In this document: piece by piece, positions 4,968-9,161 of the stretch
How the letters are laid out: each line of letters starts with the position of its first letter
Position numbering within the stretch: the first letter of the stretch is position 1
NCBI GenBank assembly: GCA_046566095.1
Contig: JBKHXI010000023.1
Location: forward strand, 1 to 9,161
Length of the DNA: 9,161 bases
Reading direction: 5' to 3'
Source of the DNA: CAMPJU01 sp046566095
Lineage (GTDB): Bacteria > Pseudomonadota > Gammaproteobacteria > Xanthomonadales > Xanthomonadaceae
The notes under the pieces: generated by a model
The model's database searches: none
What the model saw: the letters and a program-made list of their open reading frames with translations, nothing else
What the model was told of the DNA's origin: nothing
Position numbers and translations under genes: made by a program

Positions 4968-7414
4968 TTGCGACGCCCGCCATGCGGTGCCCGCGACAGC
5001 GCGCGGTTCGGCCATGCCAGCGCCGCGAGCAGGTACAGCGCGAGCGCGAACAGCAGGGTCGCGCGCAGGCCCAGTTCGATCGCCAGCAACAGCGCGCCGA
5101 TCGCGGCGACCACCGAGGCGCAGCCGTTCAGGCCCCAGGCCCAGGGCACGAACGCCGGCGCCTCGCGTGACAGCCGCGCCAGGCCGAGCGGGAACGGCAG
5201 ACCCATGGCGAAGGCCAACGGCGCGATCGACAGAACGCCCAACGCCGCACGCCATGCCACCGGCCAACCGGCGCTGGCGTCGAGCGCCAGTGCGAACACC
5301 GCCAGATGCCACGCCAGGCCGATCGCGACCAGCCCCACCGCGCGCGCGAAGGGCCGCGGCGGCGCGCCGCGGCTCTCCCAGCGCTGCGCCCACGCGCTGC
5401 CGCATCCGGCGAACAGCAAAAAGGCCGCCAGCCCCACCGCGATCGCCGGCAACGGCGCCCCGACCAGCAACTGCAACCGCGACAAGGTCGCGATCTCGAT
5501 GCACATGAAGGCCACGCCCAGGCACAGGAAATAGAGCCCGGCGCGCCAGCGTGCGAACTGCCGGGCGCCGGGCCCGCGCGGCAGCGCGAGCAGCGGCAGC
5601 AGCACCAGCGCGATCGACAGCGGCACCGCCTGGGCCAGCGCCGCGACCAGCAGCAGGTACCCCGATTCCAGCAGCACCGCGCCGCCCTGTCCGCGCAACG
5701 CCCAAAGTTCCGGCAAGGTCGACCAGCGGAAGAAGTTGCCGGCGTAGGGCCGGTCGTCCCCGACCGGGGCGACGTCGAACTTGTAGTCGCGCAGGAAGCG
5801 GTCGGCAGCGGTCGACAGCAGTGCGCGCGCGCCGTCGCGCAGCGGATCGTCCGCAAGCCCGTGGAACGGCCGGGTCGTGACCGCAGGGCCGGGCACGGGA
5901 TGCACCAGATCGAAGCCCATCTCCTCGGCGAACGCACCGGCGCGCGCGCGCGCTGCCGGCGTGAACGGCGCGCGCGCGACCAGCAGGGTCGCCGCGTCCC
6001 AGTTCCGGATCGCAAGCAGGTGCGCACCCGGATCCTCGGCGCCGGCCGCGCGCAAGGCCTGGATCGCCGTGGCCAGCAGCCGCAGCATCTCGCGCGGCGG
6101 CTGCCGGTCCCAGCGGGTCACGGCGATCATGCCGCCGGGCGCGAGCTGCGCGAGATAGTCGCCGAACGCCTCCCGGGTGGCGGTGTAGTCTTCGGCCACC
6201 GCATGCACGCCGGACCCGCCGGCGGCGAACGACGCGCCGCCGCCGAGAACCAGCAGATCGTGGTGACCGCGGTCGCGCCGCACGAACGCGCGCGCATCGG
6301 CGATGTGCACACGCACCCGCGGATCGCGGTACAGGCCACCGGCGAACGCGTCGAACTCCTCGCGTACCAGCGCTACGGTTTGTGGATTGCGCTCGACCGC
6401 ATCCACCGCGCGCGCGCCCAGCAGCAGTGCCTGCAGCACGTCCACGCCCCCGCCGGCACCCAGCACCAGCACCCGCGGCCGCTCCAGCAGCCGATACGGC
6501 AGGGCCGCGGTGGTCCGTCCGAGATAGGCGAGCGCGTCCGGATCCCCCGTATCGCGGGTGATCGCCGCTGGAGCGTCGCCGTCCACGTACAGTCCCAGCT
6601 GCGGCGCCGGTTCCTGTTCGTTCGCCAGGCTCAGTCCTGGCGCAAGGCGCAGCGGCACGCGCGGGCTTTCCACCACCGCCAGCCAACCGTACGGGCTATG
6701 TCGCTCGGCCACGATGCGCGCATCGCGCACCAGCAGCGCGCCAGGCAAGGCCTTGAACGCGTTGACCGGCGGCGCGAGCGCGCCGCCCGCGACCAGCGCC
6801 AGCACCGCGCCGAGGGCCAGCGCCGCGCCGGCGCGCAGGCGCCTGGCCGGAACACCGGTCGCCGACAGCGCAGCCGCCAGCGGCGCCAGCGCCACCGCCG
6901 CCGCCAGCGCCGCGTCGACCGGCAGCAGCCACAGCAGTGCCAGCGCCAGCACGGCGCCCAGCCCCGCACCCAGCAGGTCGGCCCCGTACAGCAGCGGGAT
7001 GTGCGCGCCATGGCGCGCGAACGCCAAGCCGAAACAGCCCGCCGCGAACAGGAACGGCAGCGCCAGGCACAGGTACATCGCCGCCAGCCAACCAAGCTGG
7101 CGCGGGTTCCAGACCAGTTCCAGACCGTTGAATGGCAGCGCGCGCGCCAGCCACAGGCAGGCGGCGGCGCTCAGGGCAAAGGCGATCGCGCAGGCAGGGA
7201 ACAGCCAGTCGAATCGCCGCACCGCCGCCGCGCCCGCCAGGCTCAGTACGGTGCCGCTGGCGCCGTGACCGAGCAGCGCCAGGCTGATGATCACCACAGC
7301 GAACGGATGCCAGTGCGCGATCGCCAGCCAGCGCATCAGCAGCAGCTGGTAGGCCAAGGCCGCCATCGACACCAGCGCGACCGCGGCGGCCAGCCGGAAC
7401 GGACGCGCGGGCAT
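4961..7414 (-). CDS. Membrane protein with spermidine synthase-like SAM domain
   Basis: An 817-residue inner-membrane protein. The N-terminal half has about six hydrophobic helices (about 7-28, 37-60, 69-91, 108-133, 143-165, 168-188, 195-213). A soluble Rossmann-like domain follows (about 235-560), with motif I VLVLGAGGGVDVLQAL (315-330), acidic E341 ending the second strand, and IADAR (371-375). A C-terminal block of about seven helices (582-800) contains GLNGCASVVAAIGALL (761-776), characteristic of this class. DDRPYAGNFFRW (553-564) is another landmark. The strand that holds the catalytic Asp in true SpeE proteins reads DLLVLGGGASF, without the D-[ST]-[TS]-D-P pattern, so classic putrescine aminopropyl transfer is doubtful. 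The substrate is unknown. The start lies 15 bases after the isoaspartate methyltransferase stop, with GGGG 5 bases upstream of the ATG. The two genes are probably an operon. Confident on architecture, not on reaction. Confidence 0.85.
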   Translation of the reverse strand: MPARPFRLAAAVALVSMAALAYQLLLMRWLAIAHWHPFAVVIISLALLGHGASGTVLSLAGAAAVRRFDWLFPACAIAFALSAAACLWLARALPFNGLELVWNPRQLGWLAAMYLCLALPFLFAAGCFGLAFARHGAHIPLLYGADLLGAGLGAVLALALLWLLPVDAALAAAVALAPLAAALSATGVPARRLRAGAALALGAVLALVAGGALAPPVNAFKALPGALLVRDARIVAERHSPYGWLAVVESPRVPLRLAPGLSLANEQEPAPQLGLYVDGDAPAAITRDTGDPDALAYLGRTTAALPYRLLERPRVLVLGAGGGVDVLQALLLGARAVDAVERNPQTVALVREEFDAFAGGLYRDPRVRVHIADARAFVRRDRGHHDLLVLGGGASFAAGGSGVHAVAEDYTATREAFGDYLAQLAPGGMIAVTRWDRQPPREMLRLLATAIQALRAAGAEDPGAHLLAIRNWDAATLLVARAPFTPAARARAGAFAEEMGFDLVHPVPGPAVTTRPFHGLADDPLRDGARALLSTAADRFLRDYKFDVAPVGDDRPYAGNFFRWSTLPELWALRGQGGAVLLESGYLLLVAALAQAVPLSIALVLLPLLALPRGPGARQFARWRAGLYFLCLGVAFMCIEIATLSRLQLLVGAPLPAIAVGLAAFLLFAGCGSAWAQRWESRGAPPRPFARAVGLVAIGLAWHLAVFALALDASAGWPVAWRAALGVLSIAPLAFAMGLPFPLGLARLSREAPAFVPWAWGLNGCASVVAAIGALLLAIELGLRATLLFALALYLLAALAWPNRALSRAPHGGRRNQ

Positions 7415-7429
7415 CGTCGCCCCGCGCCG

Positions 7430-8224
7430 CTAGCGGCCGCGGGTCAGCGGCACGAAGCGCACCGGCAGGATGCGTTGCGAACGCACGCGGCCGTCCGCGT
7501 CCTTCTCCACCAGCATCAGCGTCTGGGTATGGAAGCCGCCGCCGACCGGGATCACCATGCGACCGCCCGGCTTGAGCTGGGCCAGCAGCGGCGGCGGCAC
7601 CGACGGGGCCGCGGCGGTGACCACGATGGTGTCGAACGGCGCGGCCTCCGGCCAGCCGTGGTAGCCATCGCCGATGCGGATCCGGATGTTGCGATAGCCG
7701 AGCTCGTGCAGCCGACGCTGCGCCTGGTGCGCCAGCGGCTCGATGATCTCGATGGAATAGACCTCGCCGACCAGTTCGGCCAGCACTGCCGCCTGGTAGC
7801 CCGATCCGGTCCCGATCTCCAGCACCCGCTGCCCTGGGCGCGGACGCGCCAGCGTAGTCATCAACGCGACGATGTAGGGCTGGGAAATCGTCTGCCCGTA
7901 GCCGATCGGAAGCGGTCGATTGGCATAGGCGTGCGCGACCTGGGAAGGCGGCACCAGCCTGTGACGCGGCACGCGCTCCATCGCCGCCAACACCGTCCCG
8001 TCCAGTCGCGGCGCCGGATCCAGCCGCGGGCGATGGCGGTCGGCCCGGCGCAGATCGGCGACCATGGCACGGCGTTGTCCGGCGCGCGGGTCCGGTTCGG
8101 CCTGCGCCGCTGCCGCCGCGCCAGCCGGCATCGCGGGCAGGACGGCGAGAACGAGCAGGCAGGCCATGAACACCCGGACGGACCCGGGAGCCGGCACGCG
8201 ATCGACGGCGGATGGACGCTCCAT
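7430..8224 (-). CDS. pcm: Exported protein-L-isoaspartate O-methyltransferase
   Basis: Methylates L-isoaspartyl residues in aged proteins using SAM, initiating their repair. The catalytic part is unmistakable: LPIGYGQTISQPYIVALMT (105-123), motif I VLEIGTGSGYQAAVLA (134-149), VYSIEIIEPLAHQA (155-168), GDGYHGWP (185-192), FDTIVVTAAAPSVP (197-210), and the terminal VRFVPL (255-260) also found in E. coli Pcm. The 264 residues exceed E. coli Pcm (208) through about 50 extra N-terminal ones. These comprise arginines (R3, R9, R17), a hydrophobic run VFMACLLVLAVLPAM (18-32) and PAGAAAAAQA (33-42), which reads as a signal peptide with a likely cleavage near A40. Without it the protein would be of normal length. 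It is not next to surE, the usual neighbour of housekeeping pcm, so it may be a second, exported copy. The ATG at 8224 is chosen because an internal Met20 would lose the basic n-region. No clear Shine-Dalgarno is seen. Confidence 0.9.
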   Translation of the reverse strand: MERPSAVDRVPAPGSVRVFMACLLVLAVLPAMPAGAAAAAQAEPDPRAGQRRAMVADLRRADRHRPRLDPAPRLDGTVLAAMERVPRHRLVPPSQVAHAYANRPLPIGYGQTISQPYIVALMTTLARPRPGQRVLEIGTGSGYQAAVLAELVGEVYSIEIIEPLAHQAQRRLHELGYRNIRIRIGDGYHGWPEAAPFDTIVVTAAAPSVPPPLLAQLKPGGRMVIPVGGGFHTQTLMLVEKDADGRVRSQRILPVRFVPLTRGR

Positions 8225-8313
8225 CGCCGGAGCAGCATAGAGGGCGACCGGCCGGGCGTCGTTAACGCCGCGTCACGACCGGCTGGGCAGGGCCTACCCT
8301 GTGGATTGCAGCT

Positions 8314-8325
8314 GCGCGCGCGCGC
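8314..8325. repeat. Alternating GC tract
   Basis: GC repeated six times (12 bases) in the 133-base gap between rpoH and the methyltransferase gene. It is short but a potential left-handed Z-DNA segment and lies downstream of rpoH. No intrinsic terminator with a T-run was found in this gap, and no clear promoter for the methyltransferase gene; TATGCT (8239-8234, minus) is a weak -10 without a -35. Confidence 0.4.
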
Positions 8326-8357
8326 CGACCACGCGCCCCCCCTTGGGAATGCGCCGC

Positions 8358-9161
8358 TCAGGCCGCGAACAGCGCCTTCATCTTCTTCAGCGCGTTGGCC
8401 TCGACCTGGCGGATGCGCTCGGCCGAGACGCCGTACTCGTCGGCCAGTTCCTGCAGCGTCACCTTGTTGTCGGGGTCCAGCCAGCGGCGGCGGATGATGT
8501 CGCGCGAGCGCGCGTCGAGGGTGCGCAGGCCCTCGCGCAGCAGCTGCAGCTGGTGGCCTTCGCTGTCGCTGCGCTCGTAGGCCTGGGCCGGATCCTCCTC
8601 GTGGGTCACGAGGTAGGCGGCCGGCGCCGGCGGGGCGTGCTCGTTGTCGTCGTCGGCGGGCAGGTCGAAGCCGATGTCGCGCCCGGACAGGCGCGACTCC
8701 ATCTCCAGCACCTCGCGCTCGGAAACGTTGAGGTCGGCGGCGACCGCGCGCACCTCCTCGGCGTTGAGCCAGCCCAGGCGCTTCTTGGAGCGGCGCAGGT
8801 TGAAGAACAGCTTGCGCTGCGCTTTGGTGGTGGCGACCTTGACGATGCGCCAGTTGCGCAGGATGAACTCGTGCATCTCGGCGCGGATCCAGTGCACCGC
8901 GAAGCTGACCAGGCGCACGCCGACGTCCGGGTCGAAGCGCTTGACCGCCTTCATCAGGCCGATGTTGCCTTCCTGGATCAGGTCGCCAAGCGGCAGGCCG
9001 TAGCCGGTGTAGCCGCGGGCCACGTGGACCACGAAACGCAGGTGGGAGAGCACCAGCTCGCGGGCGGCGTCCAGGTCGTCCTGGTCGTGGAAGCGGCGCG
9101 CCAGCGCCTGTTCCTCCTCCGCCGACAGCACCGGGATGCGGTGCACGGCGCCGATGTAGGC
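8358..9161 (-). CDS. rpoH: RNA polymerase sigma-32 factor RpoH, 5' end missing
   Basis: The heat-shock sigma factor, directing RNA polymerase to chaperone and protease genes. The window ends inside the gene: the reading frame stays open to the last base, with AYIGAVHRIPVLSAEEE at the visible start, so the GTG at 9146 is internal and the true start lies beyond 9161. Region 2 is LSHLRFVVHVARGYTGYGLP through DLIQEGNIGLMKAVKRF and VRLVSFAVHWIRAE, all standard. The RpoH-specific box QRKLFFNLR follows TTKA. Region 3 spans RLGWLNAEEVRAVAADLNVS to about SRLSGRDIGFD. Region 4 with its helix-turn-helix is LQELADEYGVSAERIRQVEA, ending KKMKALFAA. 267 residues are present; E. coli RpoH has 284, so about 20-30 residues are missing. 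The regulatory mRNA leader that senses heat is outside the window. Identification is secure. Confidence 0.97.
   Translation of the reverse strand, partial: AYIGAVHRIPVLSAEEEQALARRFHDQDDLDAARELVLSHLRFVVHVARGYTGYGLPLGDLIQEGNIGLMKAVKRFDPDVGVRLVSFAVHWIRAEMHEFILRNWRIVKVATTKAQRKLFFNLRRSKKRLGWLNAEEVRAVAADLNVSEREVLEMESRLSGRDIGFDLPADDDNEHAPPAPAAYLVTHEEDPAQAYERSDSEGHQLQLLREGLRTLDARSRDIIRRRWLDPDNKVTLQELADEYGVSAERIRQVEANALKKMKALFAA

Noticed and set aside
2634..6686. A 1350-residue open frame on the minus strand across priA and into its neighbour
   Set aside because: It is antisense to a complete, motif-bearing PriA and out of frame with the real minus-strand gene. The composition is low-complexity Ala/Arg/Gly, as expected from high-GC shadow frames.
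8300..8308. TGTGGATTG as a DnaA box
   Set aside because: Two mismatches to the consensus and no other box nearby.
5306..8497. A 1063-residue open frame on the plus strand
   Set aside because: It is antisense to three recognisable genes and rich in Arg/Gln/His without any domain. It is a shadow of high-GC codon use.
9144..9146. GTG as the start codon of rpoH
   Set aside because: The frame continues upstream to the window edge with AYIGA, which matches the conserved RpoH N-terminal region, so the GTG encodes an internal valine.

Overview
The window is very GC-rich chromosomal DNA. The gene content (rpoH with a textbook RpoH box, priA, a DUF4286 gene, a DUF3106 gene beside a sigma-like membrane protein) and the REP-type palindromes suggest a gammaproteobacterium of the Xanthomonadaceae (Lysobacter, Luteimonas or Xanthomonas relatives). 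That placement comes from recognising families and was not tested by a search.

Layout, left to right. Bases 1-174 carry an inverted pair of REP-like hairpins just upstream of a small DUF4286 gene (175-498, +). A 138-base convergent gap holds a perfect 18-base palindrome. Two overlapping minus-strand genes follow: a 316-residue single-pass membrane protein with a sigma region 4-like N-terminal domain (1256-2206) and a secreted DUF3106 protein (637-1269). A 529-base divergent intergenic region (2207-2735) is unusually structured: it contains two perfect DnaA boxes as an inverted pair, a 9-base direct repeat at one-helical-turn spacing, and three further inverted repeats. It lies upstream of priA (2736-4967, +), the replication-restart helicase. 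priA meets, tail to tail with a 7-base overlap, a large polytopic membrane protein with a spermidine-synthase-like SAM-binding core (4961-7414, -). Fifteen bases upstream of that gene is an exported protein-L-isoaspartate methyltransferase (7430-8224, -), probably in the same operon. The window ends inside rpoH (8358-9161, -), the heat-shock sigma factor, which lacks only its N-terminal few dozen residues at most.

How the genes fit together. The rpoH, isoaspartate methyltransferase and synthase-like genes share a strand; the first two concern protein damage and heat stress, and the last two are predicted SAM users. The sigma-like membrane protein and the DUF3106 protein form a translationally coupled pair whose topology (cytoplasmic helical domain, one membrane helix, periplasmic tail, plus a secreted helical protein) could be an envelope-sensing module. 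The DnaA-box pair between that pair and priA suggests a DnaA-responsive control point. Nothing seen indicates a phage, insertion sequence, CRISPR array, tRNA or rRNA.
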